A stretch of DNA of 26,903 bases from CAYVWB01 sp964455395. GTDB taxonomy: Bacteria; Desulfobacterota; Desulfovibrionia; Desulfovibrionales; Desulfovibrionaceae. A program made the translations under genes and the position numbers. This document shows positions 8,324 to 16,208 of the stretch, one piece after another (within the stretch, counting starts at the first letter, position 1; every line of letters begins with the position of its first letter). The notes under the pieces are model-generated. The model ran no database searches. It saw nothing but the letters and a program-made list of their open reading frames with translations, and was not told where the DNA came from. Where the stretch lies: positions 1-26,903 of the forward strand of contig CAYVWB010000061.1 in NCBI GenBank assembly GCA_964455395.1, written 5' to 3'.

Positions 8324-9109
8324 GTGCCGCAACACGAAACGACTCATCCCGAAGGGGACGCCTCCTGGAAACGCCTCGAGTCCGGCAAGCAAGCTTGGGA
8401 CGAGATGGACCTGCGCGACCGCCGGCAAGTCGTCCAGCATTACGCGCCCAAGATCAAGTACCTCGCCTTGCGGTTGAAAGCCAAGCTCCCCCAGCATGTG
8501 GAGCTCAACGACATCATCAGCTCCGGCACTCTCGGCCTCATGGAGGCCCTCGGCAAGTTCAACCCCGAGCTCGGCATCAAATTCGAAACCTACGCCGAGA
8601 ACCGCATCCGCGGCGCCATGCTGGACGAGCTGCGCCGCATGGATTGGTTTTCCAGGGGCTTGCGCCAACGCGTGCGTTCTCTGGACGAGTGCCTCAAGTC
8701 CTTCGAAAACCAGCATGGCCGCAAGCCGACCGAAGAGGAGCTCATGGACCGCACCGGCTTGGACCGCAAGGAGGTCCGCTCCGGTCTGGAAGCCATGCAG
8801 AACCAGCTCTGTCTCGATATCGACGCCATCCAGGAGACTTACGCCGAGAACAAAGGCGCCTCCGGCGACGAACCCTACCACACCACCGCTCTGCAGGAGG
8901 TCATCGACAAGGTCGCCGATCTCATTGAAGCGCTTACCCCACGCGAAAAGATGGTCATGTCCCTCTATTACGGCGATGAGCTGACCATGCGCGAAACCGC
9001 CGAAGTCATGGACATCACGGAAGGCCGTGTCTCCCAGCTCCACTCCCAGGCCATGAGCCGCTTGCGCAAGATGTTCCGCGAACGCTACGGCGCGGATTTC
9101 ACGTTGTAG
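8324..9109 (+). CDS. fliA: Flagellar sigma factor sigma-28 (FliA)
   Basis: FliA directs RNA polymerase to late flagellar and chemotaxis genes and is normally held by the anti-sigma factor FlgM. Region 2 is clear (LNDIISSGTLGLMEALGKF, then FETYAENRIRGAMLDELRRMDW). Region 3 contains GRKPTEEELMDRTGL. Region 4 is LTPREKMVMSLYYGDELTMRETAEVMDITEGRVSQLHSQA, given here only as its span at the C-terminus. I chose the GTG at 8324, which follows GAGG by nine bases and begins 11 bases after flhG. An earlier in-frame ATG at 8240 would overlap flhG by 73 bases. The length is 261 residues. A near-perfect target promoter is visible at 24545 in this window. Confidence 0.94.
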   Translation: MPQHETTHPEGDASWKRLESGKQAWDEMDLRDRRQVVQHYAPKIKYLALRLKAKLPQHVELNDIISSGTLGLMEALGKFNPELGIKFETYAENRIRGAMLDELRRMDWFSRGLRQRVRSLDECLKSFENQHGRKPTEEELMDRTGLDRKEVRSGLEAMQNQLCLDIDAIQETYAENKGASGDEPYHTTALQEVIDKVADLIEALTPREKMVMSLYYGDELTMRETAEVMDITEGRVSQLHSQAMSRLRKMFRERYGADFTL

Positions 9110-9128
9110 CCCGCGTCGCCTGTCCCGG

Positions 9129-9153
9129 GACGCCGCTTCGTTCACCCGGCGTC
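9129..9153 (+). terminator. Weak hairpin after fliA
   Basis: A perfect 7-bp stem (GACGCCG with CGGCGTC) and an 11-base loop lie 20 bases after the fliA stop. No T run follows. It could attenuate transcription between fliA and the FliL-like gene. GC-rich sequence produces such stems by chance. Confidence 0.25.
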
Positions 9154-9244
9154 GCTTCCGCTGTCCCGGTTCGCCGATCCCCAGAACGAACACCATCCGC
9201 CGCGTCCACCACACCCACCAAGCCCCCCGACTCCGGCAGCACCC

Positions 9245-9946
9245 ATGGTCGACGACTACGACGCCCTCGAATCCTCGGAGAAAGCCCTGCTCGACACGGA
9301 AGAGCTCGGCGGCTTCGATACGCCAGCGCCCGATGACGGCGACAAGGTCGAGCTCGACCTGGACGACGCGCCTTTCCTGGAGGACGACGAGGAGGAAGAG
9401 GAGGAGACCGAACAAGCCGCGGACACCTTCGAGGATCTGGAAGCCGAGCCTCGCGCGCGGGATCTGAAAGCTCTGCTGAAGGACCGTCGGGTGCAAGGCG
9501 GCCTCGCCGCCGGGTTCCTGATCATCCTCCTGGCTTTTCTGCTGTGGCCGGAGGAAGACCCCCCCGAAATCGTCATCGACTTCCCCGACGTGGAGAACGC
9601 CACCCTGCCGCCGGCAGCGCCGCCGCCCCCGCCGCCCCCGCCGGAATTCGTGGTGCCGTGGGAGCCCTTCTGGGTGGAGCATGTGGACGAGGAAGGTCGG
9701 GTGCGCTTCCTGTTCGCCAAATTCTCCGCACCCACGAACAACGAGAAGCTCGCCTGGGAGATTCGTCACAAGAACGTGGTGCTGCGCGACGCCATCTTCT
9801 ACTACCTGCGCAACAAGGATCTTACCTTTCTGGCTGACAAGGAGAACGTGGACCAGCTCAAGCGCGACCTGCTCTCCGTGGTGAACCAGTACCTGGGCAA
9901 CGACCAGCTCAACGACATCCTCATCGAGGACTATCTGGTGAAGTGA
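9245..9946 (+). CDS. FliL-like flagellar basal-body/stator-associated membrane protein
   Basis: FliL proteins surround the stator at the basal body and help the motor under load. This 233-residue protein has a very acidic cytoplasmic region (residues 1-70, with a Glu/Asp run near 47-55), one membrane helix at about 85-101, a proline run at 122-133 and a periplasmic domain. The C-terminal part (ILxDAIFYYLRNKDLTFL type, then LKRDLLSVVNQYLGNDQLNDILIEDYLVK as its last 29 residues) resembles the end of FliL. The acidic extension is longer than in classical FliL. No clear Shine-Dalgarno precedes the ATG. The position right after fliA supports a motor role. Sequence similarity is only moderate, so I give no symbol. 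Confidence 0.75.
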   Translation: MVDDYDALESSEKALLDTEELGGFDTPAPDDGDKVELDLDDAPFLEDDEEEEEETEQAADTFEDLEAEPRARDLKALLKDRRVQGGLAAGFLIILLAFLLWPEEDPPEIVIDFPDVENATLPPAAPPPPPPPPEFVVPWEPFWVEHVDEEGRVRFLFAKFSAPTNNEKLAWEIRHKNVVLRDAIFYYLRNKDLTFLADKENVDQLKRDLLSVVNQYLGNDQLNDILIEDYLVK

Positions 9947-9980
9947 ACGGCCCCGGCGCAAGCCCCATTCCTTCTTTTCC

Positions 9981-10008
9981 TTGACATCCCCCCGCGGCGT
10001 CATAAGAT
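9981..10008 (+). promoter_or_regulatory. Sigma-70-type promoter downstream of the FliL-like gene
   Basis: A consensus -35 TTGACA (9981-9986), a 16-base spacer and TAAGAT (10003-10008, four of six matches to TATAAT) lie just after the FliL-like stop. It would give the genes from 10212 to ispH a promoter independent of the flagellar operon. The predicted leader to 10212 is about 200 bases. Confidence 0.5.
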
Positions 10009-10211
10009 ATCGGAAACAACGGCGCATTGCGACGCGCACCGGCCGCCGCCCCGCCACGCCACGACCCTCCCCCGCCACACAGCTGATGGGGGGCTCCTCG
10101 ACACCGCAAGGAGCATAATGAATTCAAGGACATGGCGACAGAGGGCGAACGCGGCGACGCCACCTCCGGCGAACACGCGCCATGCGCCACTGCAGTCGCA
10201 GGCGGCGTCCC

Positions 10212-10544
10212 ATGCCCAACATAGACACCACGCTCATCTTCCAACAGCTGCCCCTGGTGGCGGACCACGTCGCGGGACAACAGAACCTCGCCGCCTCGCA
10301 AGCCGCTGCTTCCTCGCACCTCGCCTTTCAGCATCTGCGACGGGAAACCCAGCGCACACCGAAGATCGACAAGGACGAGGGCGTCAACACCAGATATGAC
10401 GCCAGCCAGCAAGGCCGCGGCGGAGCCACGCCCCAGCGCAACGGTTCGCGCGCCGACACGCACGGGCAATCCGACGACACCCCCTTCGGCCATGCGGACC
10501 CGGACTCCCCCTGGAGCGGCAACCTCGTCAACAAGACCGTCTAG
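10212..10544 (+). CDS. Small protein of unknown function in the flagellar operon
   Basis: The protein has 110 residues and begins MPNIDTTLIFQQLPLVADH. A short ordered N-terminal part is followed by a polar, Gln/Ala-rich segment with an IDKDEGVNTRY stretch and a Gly/Asn-rich tail that is probably disordered. It has no membrane helix or signal peptide. An ATG ten codons upstream (10182) is in frame. I prefer 10212 because AGGCGG lies about eight bases before it and the upstream codons are Arg-rich and look non-native. The stop is six bases before the next gene. I recognise no family, although similar short proteins occur in this position in Desulfovibrio-like genomes as far as I recall. Confidence 0.65.
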   Translation: MPNIDTTLIFQQLPLVADHVAGQQNLAASQAAASSHLAFQHLRRETQRTPKIDKDEGVNTRYDASQQGRGGATPQRNGSRADTHGQSDDTPFGHADPDSPWSGNLVNKTV

Positions 10545-10550
10545 CCCGCC

Positions 10551-10967
10551 ATGCTCGAATGGGCGTTCATCCTCCTCTCCTGTGTCGAGGTGGGCCTGCT
10601 CGCCCTCGTCATCATCTTTTTTCAGCGACTCAAGCGCTCGGAATCGCTGCTGAATGCGCTCCAGGCGCGTCAGGAGTCCCTGCTCCAGAAGCTCGACTTC
10701 TCCACCAGACTCGAAGAACAGCTCGTGTCCACCTTCGAGGAACGCCAGCAGGAACTCGCTGAGCTCGCCGAGCACATGGAGCAACAAGCCGAGGCCTTGC
10801 GCGGCCTCATCAAACAGGCCGAGGCCATCAGCCAGTCCCCGCGGACCAAGCGTCAAGCCGTCGTCAACGCGCACCGACGGGGCATGGGCCCCCGCGCCAT
10901 CGCCAAGGCCACCGGCCTCTCTCAGGACGAAGTGGAGCTCATCCTCATGGAAGCCGGCTCTCGCTGA
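10551..10967 (+). CDS. DUF2802-like membrane-anchored coiled-coil protein
   Basis: This 138-residue protein has an N-terminal membrane helix (about residues 4-25) and a long charged coiled-coil segment (about 30-90). Its C-terminal helix-turn-helix-like motif, GMGPRAIAKATGLSQDEVELIL, resembles the end of DUF2802 proteins. DUF2802 genes sit near fliA, cheY and parA-type genes in other flagellar clusters, mainly in gammaproteobacteria, which fits this setting. The HTH-like end is more likely a protein-interaction or degenerate fold than a DNA reader, because the protein is membrane-anchored. The gene begins six bases after the previous one, so they are cotranscribed. The precise function is unknown. 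Confidence 0.7.
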   Translation: MLEWAFILLSCVEVGLLALVIIFFQRLKRSESLLNALQARQESLLQKLDFSTRLEEQLVSTFEERQQELAELAEHMEQQAEALRGLIKQAEAISQSPRTKRQAVVNAHRRGMGPRAIAKATGLSQDEVELILMEAGSR

Positions 10968-11028
10968 AGGAAGCGGCCTCGCTCCACAAGCGTCCCCGAA
11001 GAACGCGCCCCTGCATCCCGGTTCACGC

Positions 11029-11937
11029 ATGATGAAGATTCATGGATACGGCGGTGGAGCCGGCCACCACCCCCCGCAGAACGCCCAAGCGCGCAAGGCG
11101 AGCTTTCGCAAGCGCCACCGCGTGGGCGAGGTGGTGCGCGGCAGGCTGCATCTCATGGAGAAACCCGGGCTCGCCTGGGTGGACTTCGACGGGGACGCTC
11201 TGCTCACCCCCGTCGCTCCGACGGCGCACGGCGACAGCCCCCTCGCCCGAGGGACCGCGCTGTGGTTCGTCATCGTGGAGCTGGAGCCGGATATCGTGCT
11301 CAAGCCGGCGCCCGGCGGCGGCGGGCGCGGCGTTGGCCCCTTCGTGGACGCCGTGGGCCGCTTCTGGGTGCAACGCGCCGCCTTCGAAGCCGTGTGGCTG
11401 GCCCACGCCGGAAAGACGCCTGCAGCGGAGGCGACCCGCTCCGCGACCCTCCCGTCCGCCGTCCGGGAAGCCTTCGCCACGGCGCTGCACAGCGCGCACG
11501 CCGTGGACGCGCTCCTCCAGGCGCTGCAAGACGCTCGGTTCGTCTATGATCCCTGGATACTTCCGGAAGCCCGTGACCACGAGCGCCTGGACGTCGCCGC
11601 TGGCGAAAGCGTGGAAACAGCCCTCGCGTTCACCTTGCCGGAGCTCGGCGCCTGCATGGTCCGCATCTTGCGCCACGGGGACCGCGCCGCAGTCCGGGGG
11701 TTCGTGCAGCACATTCCGGGGGGACACGGCCACAGCGGCTTCAAGGGCTCCGACAACGCCCTGGGTCGGTTGCTCACGGCGACAGCGCGACGCGCTCTCG
11801 GCGAGGAGCTTCCGGCGGAAGCTTTCGCCCTGACGCACCTGGGTCCTCTTCCGCCCGGTCCCGCCGGCCTGCTTGCGGGCCTCTTTCAAGCAACCCGCGG
11901 CCCGACGCCTTCCGTGGGGTTTTCCGCCAAGGCCTGA
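11029..11937 (+). CDS. Protein of unknown function (302 residues)
   Basis: The gene starts at one of two adjacent ATG codons (11029 or 11032). The region of residues 30-90 (VGEVVRGRLHLMEKPGLAW, ending in ELEPDIVLK) reads like a small beta-barrel or OB-type fold. The rest is a mixed alpha/beta region containing GHGHSGFKGSDNALGRLL. There is no signal peptide or membrane helix. Neither start has a clear ribosome site. The gene lies between the flagellar genes and dus, 33 bases before the latter. I do not recognise the family, and the codon usage and frame pattern are those of the neighbouring real genes. Confidence 0.65.
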   Translation: MMKIHGYGGGAGHHPPQNAQARKASFRKRHRVGEVVRGRLHLMEKPGLAWVDFDGDALLTPVAPTAHGDSPLARGTALWFVIVELEPDIVLKPAPGGGGRGVGPFVDAVGRFWVQRAAFEAVWLAHAGKTPAAEATRSATLPSAVREAFATALHSAHAVDALLQALQDARFVYDPWILPEARDHERLDVAAGESVETALAFTLPELGACMVRILRHGDRAAVRGFVQHIPGGHGHSGFKGSDNALGRLLTATARRALGEELPAEAFALTHLGPLPPGPAGLLAGLFQATRGPTPSVGFSAKA

Positions 11938-11970
11938 ACCGCCGCGACTTTTCTCCATGGTGACGATATC

Positions 11971-13002
11971 ATGACCATGCCCGACGCTCTCTCGCCGCCC
12001 ATCGGCGCCGATTCGCCGTGGCTCGCGCCGTTGGCGGGCTACTCGGATCTTCCGTTCCGCCTGCTCTGTCGGGAACATGGCGCCGCCGTGGCGTGCACGG
12101 AGATGGTCAGCGCCAAGGGGTTGCTCTACGCCAGCCCAGGCACGGAGACGCTGCTGCGCACCACCCCCGAGGACGCTCCCCTGGTGGTGCAGCTCTTCGG
12201 GAGCGAACCCGAGCCCCTGGCCGAGGCCGTGACCCTCTGTCGCGAGCGCGGCTTCACCTGGTTCGACCTGAACGCCGGCTGCCCTGTACCCAAGGTGGTG
12301 AAGACCGGCGCCGGGGCCGGGCTGGTGCGCACGCCGTCGGATCGAGCACGGTTGGGTCGTATCGTGGCGGCCATGGCCGAGGCGGCCGGACCGGGCCGGC
12401 TGGGCGTGAAGTTCCGTCCGGGATTCAACGCCGCGGACGCCGCCGACCCCGCCACGGCGCTGGAGACCATGCGCCGGTGCGAGGACGCCGGCGCAGCGTG
12501 GCTCACGCTGCACCCCCGGTCCGCCAAACAAGGGTATGCCGGGGAAGCGGACTGGTCCGCCATCGCCCGCATGGTTGGGGCCGCCGCCGTGCCCGTGATG
12601 GCCAGCGGGGACCTCTTCACCGCCGACGCCGCGCGGGAGTGCCTGCGTCGCACCGGGTGCGCCGGAGTGATGTTCGCGCGGGGGGCGTTGCGCAACCCAC
12701 TGATTTTTCGAGAACTACGAACAGGCGAGGGACTGGCCGGCCGACGGGAGGCCGCGGCGGCGCTCATCGAGCGACACGTGGCCTTGGCGCTTGCGCACGG
12801 CGGCGGCCGTCGGGAGCTCTTGCGCATGCGAACCTTCGCTCCCCGGTACGTACGCGGTCTGCCCGACGCCGGCGCCTTGCGCAAACGGTTCATCGCATGC
12901 GAGTGTTGGGACGATGTCTCGGCCGTGGCGCAGTCCCTGCACGAGCCCCCCATCCCGCCGACCCAATCGCCCTGTCCAAACGCTCAGGACACCGACACAT
13001 GA
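11971..13002 (+). CDS. dus: tRNA-dihydrouridine synthase (DusB-like)
   Basis: The enzyme reduces uridines in the D-loop of tRNA, using FMN and NADPH in a TIM barrel. The N-terminal WLAPLAGYSDLPFR is typical. The FMN/tRNA motif DLNAGCPVPKVVKTGAGAGL carries the catalytic Cys at residue 104. LTLHPRSAKQGYAGEADW and VMASGDLF are the next barrel motifs, followed by GVMFARGALRNPLIF. The length is 343 residues. GGTGA lies about eight bases before the ATG. The stop overlaps the start of ispH by ATGA, so the two are translated together, but their pathways are unrelated. Confidence 0.92.
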   Translation: MTMPDALSPPIGADSPWLAPLAGYSDLPFRLLCREHGAAVACTEMVSAKGLLYASPGTETLLRTTPEDAPLVVQLFGSEPEPLAEAVTLCRERGFTWFDLNAGCPVPKVVKTGAGAGLVRTPSDRARLGRIVAAMAEAAGPGRLGVKFRPGFNAADAADPATALETMRRCEDAGAAWLTLHPRSAKQGYAGEADWSAIARMVGAAAVPVMASGDLFTADAARECLRRTGCAGVMFARGALRNPLIFRELRTGEGLAGRREAAAALIERHVALALAHGGGRRELLRMRTFAPRYVRGLPDAGALRKRFIACECWDDVSAVAQSLHEPPIPPTQSPCPNAQDTDT

Positions 13003-13928
13003 CGAATTCGAACTCCCCCGGCGACTCCAGGGAAATTCTGCGCGCACAGTCCGCGGGGTTCTGCATGGGCGTCAGCCTGGCGCTCAAGCGACTCGACTCC
13101 GTGACCACGCGGGGCGAACGCGGCGCCGCAGCGCGCCCCATCCTCACGCTGGGCCCCATCATCCACAACCCGCAGGTGCTGGCCCGCTACGAAGCGCTAG
13201 GCGTGGGCCGGGTGAACGACCCCGAACGCATCCATCCCCCCTGCACGGTGGTCATCCGCGCGCACGGGGTGCCGCAGCGCACGGAAAGCCTTCTGCGCGA
13301 ACGCGGCGCCGCCATCGTGGACGCCACGTGTCCCAAGGTGAAACGAGCGCAACTCTCCATCGACCAGGAGTCCCGCAGCGGCCGGACGCTGCTGCTTTTC
13401 GGAGAGGAGGACCACCCCGAGGTCCGCGGTCTGGTGAGCTACGCCCGCGCCGGCGCCCTCGTCTTCGATTCCCTGGAGGCCTTGCGCGCTTTGTTGCATG
13501 GCGATGCGCACACCCCCCCGCTGGACAGGACCCGCGGCTATTTTCTGGCGGCGCAGACCACGCAGGACCGCAGCGTGTTCGAGGCGGTGGTGTCGCTGCT
13601 GCGGCGCGAGCTGGATGCGGAAATGCCTGTCTACGCCACCATCTGCAACGCCACCCGGGAGCGACAGGAAGAAGCCCTGGCGCTCGCCGACGAGGTGGAC
13701 GCCATGGTGGTGGTGGGCGGTTTCGAGAGCGGCAACACCCGACGGCTTGTCGACATGGCCCGCAGCCGCAACGTGCCGTGCCAACACGTGGAGACCGCGG
13801 CCGACCTGGACGCCGAAGCCCTGCGCAGCGCGCGTCGCATCGGGTTGACCGCCGGCGCGTCCACCCCCAAGGAACTCATCGACGCGGTGGAGGAAAGACT
13901 GCGCGACCTTGCCGCTCCTCTCGCGTGA
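12999..13928 (+). CDS. ispH: 4-hydroxy-3-methylbut-2-enyl diphosphate reductase (IspH)
   Basis: IspH carries out the last step of the MEP isoprenoid pathway, making IPP and DMAPP with a 4Fe-4S cluster. The three cluster cysteines are present: C22 in AGFCMGV, C111 in DATCPKV and C216 in TICNATRERQ. The substrate-binding histidines lie in GPIIHNP and RAHGV. EEDHPEVRG and TAGASTPKELI are also typical. The length is 309 residues. The start ATG overlaps the dus stop, and an AGGA lies nine bases before it. Confidence 0.95.
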   Translation: MTNSNSPGDSREILRAQSAGFCMGVSLALKRLDSVTTRGERGAAARPILTLGPIIHNPQVLARYEALGVGRVNDPERIHPPCTVVIRAHGVPQRTESLLRERGAAIVDATCPKVKRAQLSIDQESRSGRTLLLFGEEDHPEVRGLVSYARAGALVFDSLEALRALLHGDAHTPPLDRTRGYFLAAQTTQDRSVFEAVVSLLRRELDAEMPVYATICNATRERQEEALALADEVDAMVVVGGFESGNTRRLVDMARSRNVPCQHVETAADLDAEALRSARRIGLTAGASTPKELIDAVEERLRDLAAPLA

Positions 13929-13950
13929 GCAAGCGACGCGCTTCTCCACT

Positions 13951-13976
13951 GCAGGAACGCGGCCGCGGCGTCCTGC
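13951..13976 (+). terminator. Possible terminator after ispH
   Basis: GCAGGA (13951-13956) pairs with TCCTGC (13971-13976) around a GC-rich inner palindrome. It lies 22 bases after the ispH stop. No T run follows, so its strength is doubtful. Confidence 0.35.
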
Positions 13977-14058
13977 GCTGAATTCCTGCTTGGCGCCGAA
14001 TCGCCACACGTTCGCCGCCGGCTTGCGCTGCAGGGGCGTTTCACTGTACACGCAAGAG

Positions 14059-14070
14059 AGTCGTACGACT
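14059..14070. promoter_or_regulatory. 12-bp perfect palindrome upstream of cheV
   Basis: AGTCGTACGACT is a perfect 12-bp palindrome 36 bases before the cheV start, in a short relatively AT-rich stretch. It could be an operator for cheV. No matching regulator is identified, and no second copy was seen in this window. Confidence 0.3.
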
Positions 14071-14106
14071 TTACTCACACCAGCCAGGCCTTGCTGGAGG
14101 TCCTTC

Positions 14107-15084
14107 GTGTCCCAGACCAATATCCTGCTCGAATCCGGCACCAACGAACTCGAGATCGTGGAATTCTACCTGGAGGAAGTGGACGGCGGCGGCGACAAGG
14201 ACAGCTACCGCGGCTATTACGGCGTCAACGTGGCCAAAGTCCTGGAGATCATCCGCCAGCCCACCATCACCGAAATGCCGGAGGTGAACCACCCTTCGGT
14301 GCTGGGCGCCTTCAACCAGCGCTCCAACATCATCCCTTTGGTGGACCTCGCCATCTGGCTGGACAAGCAGCGCCCGCAAGACGCCGAGCCCAAAGTGGTG
14401 GTCACGGAGTTCAACAACGCCATCACGGCGTTCCTCGTCTCCGGCGTCACCCGCATCCACCGCATCAGCTGGGAGGAGGTGGAGCCGCCCAACGCTTACG
14501 TCGCCTCCATGAGCAACAACTCCGTCACCGGCGTGGTGAAGCTGGAGGGCCGCATCGTCTTCATCCTCGATCTGGAGAAGATCGTCTCCGACCTCAACCC
14601 CGCGTTGGGTCTACGACTGGACGAAGCCATCGACTGGTCCAGCGACACCACCTACCGCGCCATCGTGGCGGACGACTCCGGCCTCATTCGTGAAATGCTC
14701 AAGGATCTGCTCCAGAAAGCCGGCTTCGAGGTGACCACCTTCACCAACGGCCGCGACGCCTGGGCGCAGCTGGAGTCCATCCGCAAAGCCGTGGACGAGA
14801 AAGGCGAGCCCGTGCAGAATTTCGTCCATGTGGTGGTCTCTGACATCGAGATGCCGCAGATGGACGGCCACAACCTCACCAAGCGCGTGAAGGACGACCC
14901 TGTGCTCCAGGAGCTGCCTGTCATCCTCTTCTCTTCGCTCATCACGGACAAGCTGCGGCACAAGGGGGATAGCGTGGGCGCTGACGACCAGATCTCCAAA
15001 CCCGAGGTGACGAACCTTGCGCAGCGCGCCAAGGCGCTCATCGAACAACGCTGGGGCGGCCGGGACGCCATGGCTCAGAGCTAG
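14107..15084 (+). CDS. cheV: Chemotaxis coupling protein CheV (CheW-receiver fusion)
   Basis: CheV couples chemoreceptors to CheA through its CheW-like domain and takes part in adaptation through a phosphorylatable receiver domain. Residues 1-170 form the CheW domain, with GVNVAKVLEII near the N-terminus and IPLVDLAIWL. From about residue 185 a receiver domain follows (AIVADDSGLIREML). Its phosphorylation site is D246 in VVVSDIEMPQMDG, and the conserved Lys is in QISKPEV. The start is a GTG with GGAGG seven bases upstream. Length is 325 residues. The open frame extends upstream of this start but that part does not look like CheV. It is monocistronic or last in its unit, since a strong hairpin follows. 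Confidence 0.93.
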   Translation: MSQTNILLESGTNELEIVEFYLEEVDGGGDKDSYRGYYGVNVAKVLEIIRQPTITEMPEVNHPSVLGAFNQRSNIIPLVDLAIWLDKQRPQDAEPKVVVTEFNNAITAFLVSGVTRIHRISWEEVEPPNAYVASMSNNSVTGVVKLEGRIVFILDLEKIVSDLNPALGLRLDEAIDWSSDTTYRAIVADDSGLIREMLKDLLQKAGFEVTTFTNGRDAWAQLESIRKAVDEKGEPVQNFVHVVVSDIEMPQMDGHNLTKRVKDDPVLQELPVILFSSLITDKLRHKGDSVGADDQISKPEVTNLAQRAKALIEQRWGGRDAMAQS

Positions 15085-15168
15085 AGCCGCTTGCGCGCGC
15101 TTCCGGCTTTCGGCCCCTCCACGTCTCGATGACGCGGCTGGCGCGGCTGCCCCATCCACCCAGGCCTG

Positions 15169-15192
15169 CATGTAACAGAGCATGTAACAGAG
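15169..15192. repeat. 12-bp tandem direct repeat (two copies)
   Basis: CATGTAACAGAG occurs twice in immediate succession at 15169-15180 and 15181-15192. The second copy runs into the base of the following terminator stem. It lies between cheV and the convergent parA gene. Confidence 0.85.
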
Positions 15193-15222
15193 CGGCCCGC
15201 CGAAGGTCTCCGGCGGGCCGCT
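15191..15222. terminator. Strong hairpin between cheV and convergent parA
   Basis: GCGGCCCGCCG (15192-15202) pairs perfectly with CGGCGGGCCGC (15211-15221) around an 8-base loop. An extra A-T pair closes the base. It lies between two convergent genes and probably terminates both. The T runs are weak on both sides. Confidence 0.8.
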
Positions 15223-15250
15223 TGACGTATGTCGTGGGTGGAAGGGCGGC

Positions 15251-16126
15251 TCAGACCTCTTCGTCGTCGTCGTCTTCCAACACCTTCTGCACCAAGGCCT
15301 TGTAGTCTGCGGCGCCGGTGGAGCCCCCGGCGTATTCGAAGATGGTCATGCCATAGGCTGGGGCTTCGGAGAGGCGCACGTTGTAGCGCACAGGCGGACA
15401 GAGGTAGTGGCTGTAGATCTTCTTGAGCTTTTCGAGGATCTCGCCGGGGTTTTTGATGCGCTCGTCCATGAAGGTGGGCAGGATGTACTTGATGCCCACT
15501 TCCTTGCGGTACTTCTTGATGGATTGCAAGCTCTTGATAAACTCGGAAAGGCCTTGCAGACTCATGACTTCCAGGGAGACGGGGATGAGCACTTCGTTGG
15601 CGTAGAAGAGCACGTTGACAGTGAGCGGGTCCCATCCCGGGGAGGAGTCGATGATGATGAAGTCGAAGTGCACTTCAAGGGGCGCGAGGGCTTCGGTGAT
15701 GGTCATTTCGCCGCCGAAGTCCTTGCGGTCGATCATGCGCTTGATGCCGGCGAGGGACTTGCCCCCGGCGAGCAGCCAGAGGTTGTCACGGGCCTTGAAC
15801 ATGGCGTCCTTGGCCTTGAGCTCCTTGGTGACCAGCTCCGTGAGGCCGGCGCGCGGCTTCACGCCGAGCATGTAGGCGGACTGGCCTTGGGTGTCCGTAT
15901 CAACCAGGAGCACGCGCTTGCCTTCCAGAGCGAGGCCCGCGGCGAGGTTCACGGAGGTGGTGGTCTTGCCCACGCCGCCTTTGGAGAGCAGCACGGCGAT
16001 GGAGCGCGCTTTCTTCAAAGGGAAGCGATGGCCGCAGCTCTTGCAATGGACCATGGCTTTGCGCGAGGGAATCTTGTTATCGTCAATGGTGCGCTGAAAC
16101 CCGCAGTTGGGGCAGGTGATTTCCAT
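15251..16126 (-). CDS. ParA-family ATPase with N-terminal zinc ribbon
   Basis: ParA-type ATPases position DNA or protein complexes by cycling on the nucleoid. Residues 1-36 are an MJ0042-type zinc ribbon with C5, C8, C28 and C31. The ATPase core follows, with the deviant Walker A KGGVGKT at residues 49-55, VLLVDTDTQGQSAYML, and FIIIDSSPGWDPLTVNVL. The C-terminal RLSEAPAYGMTIFEY segment is typical of ParA/Soj. A very acidic tail (EDDDDEEV) ends the protein. The length is 291 residues. GGAGG lies six bases before the ATG, and a small CGGGT/ACCCG hairpin abuts it. No ParB gene is nearby. It is transcribed after the PilZ gene with an 82-base gap, and cheV is next to it. It is more likely a positioning ATPase for a protein machine than a chromosome partitioner, but this is inferred from context. 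Confidence 0.85.
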   Translation of the reverse strand: MEITCPNCGFQRTIDDNKIPSRKAMVHCKSCGHRFPLKKARSIAVLLSKGGVGKTTTSVNLAAGLALEGKRVLLVDTDTQGQSAYMLGVKPRAGLTELVTKELKAKDAMFKARDNLWLLAGGKSLAGIKRMIDRKDFGGEMTITEALAPLEVHFDFIIIDSSPGWDPLTVNVLFYANEVLIPVSLEVMSLQGLSEFIKSLQSIKKYRKEVGIKYILPTFMDERIKNPGEILEKLKKIYSHYLCPPVRYNVRLSEAPAYGMTIFEYAGGSTGAADYKALVQKVLEDDDDEEV

Positions 16127-16208
16127 GAAGACCTCCGGGTCTGAACCCGTTTCGACGGCTGCGCTCTACAGGGCCTCGAGGGTGTGCGAGTGAGGGGAGC
16201 GGCGGCCC

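Noticed and set aside
9154..9180. A second sigma-28 promoter (GCCGATCC) before the FliL-like gene
   Set aside because: The sequence at the -35 position does not match TAAAGTTT at all.
10118..10399. A 93-codon gene behind the AAGGAG site
   Set aside because: Its composition is Arg/His/Pro-rich and it overlaps the more protein-like frame starting at 10212. It is kept only as a possible leader, not as a gene.
13909..14106. An N-terminal extension of cheV
   Set aside because: It overlaps the end of ispH, and its sequence does not resemble a CheW domain. GGAGG supports the GTG at 14107.
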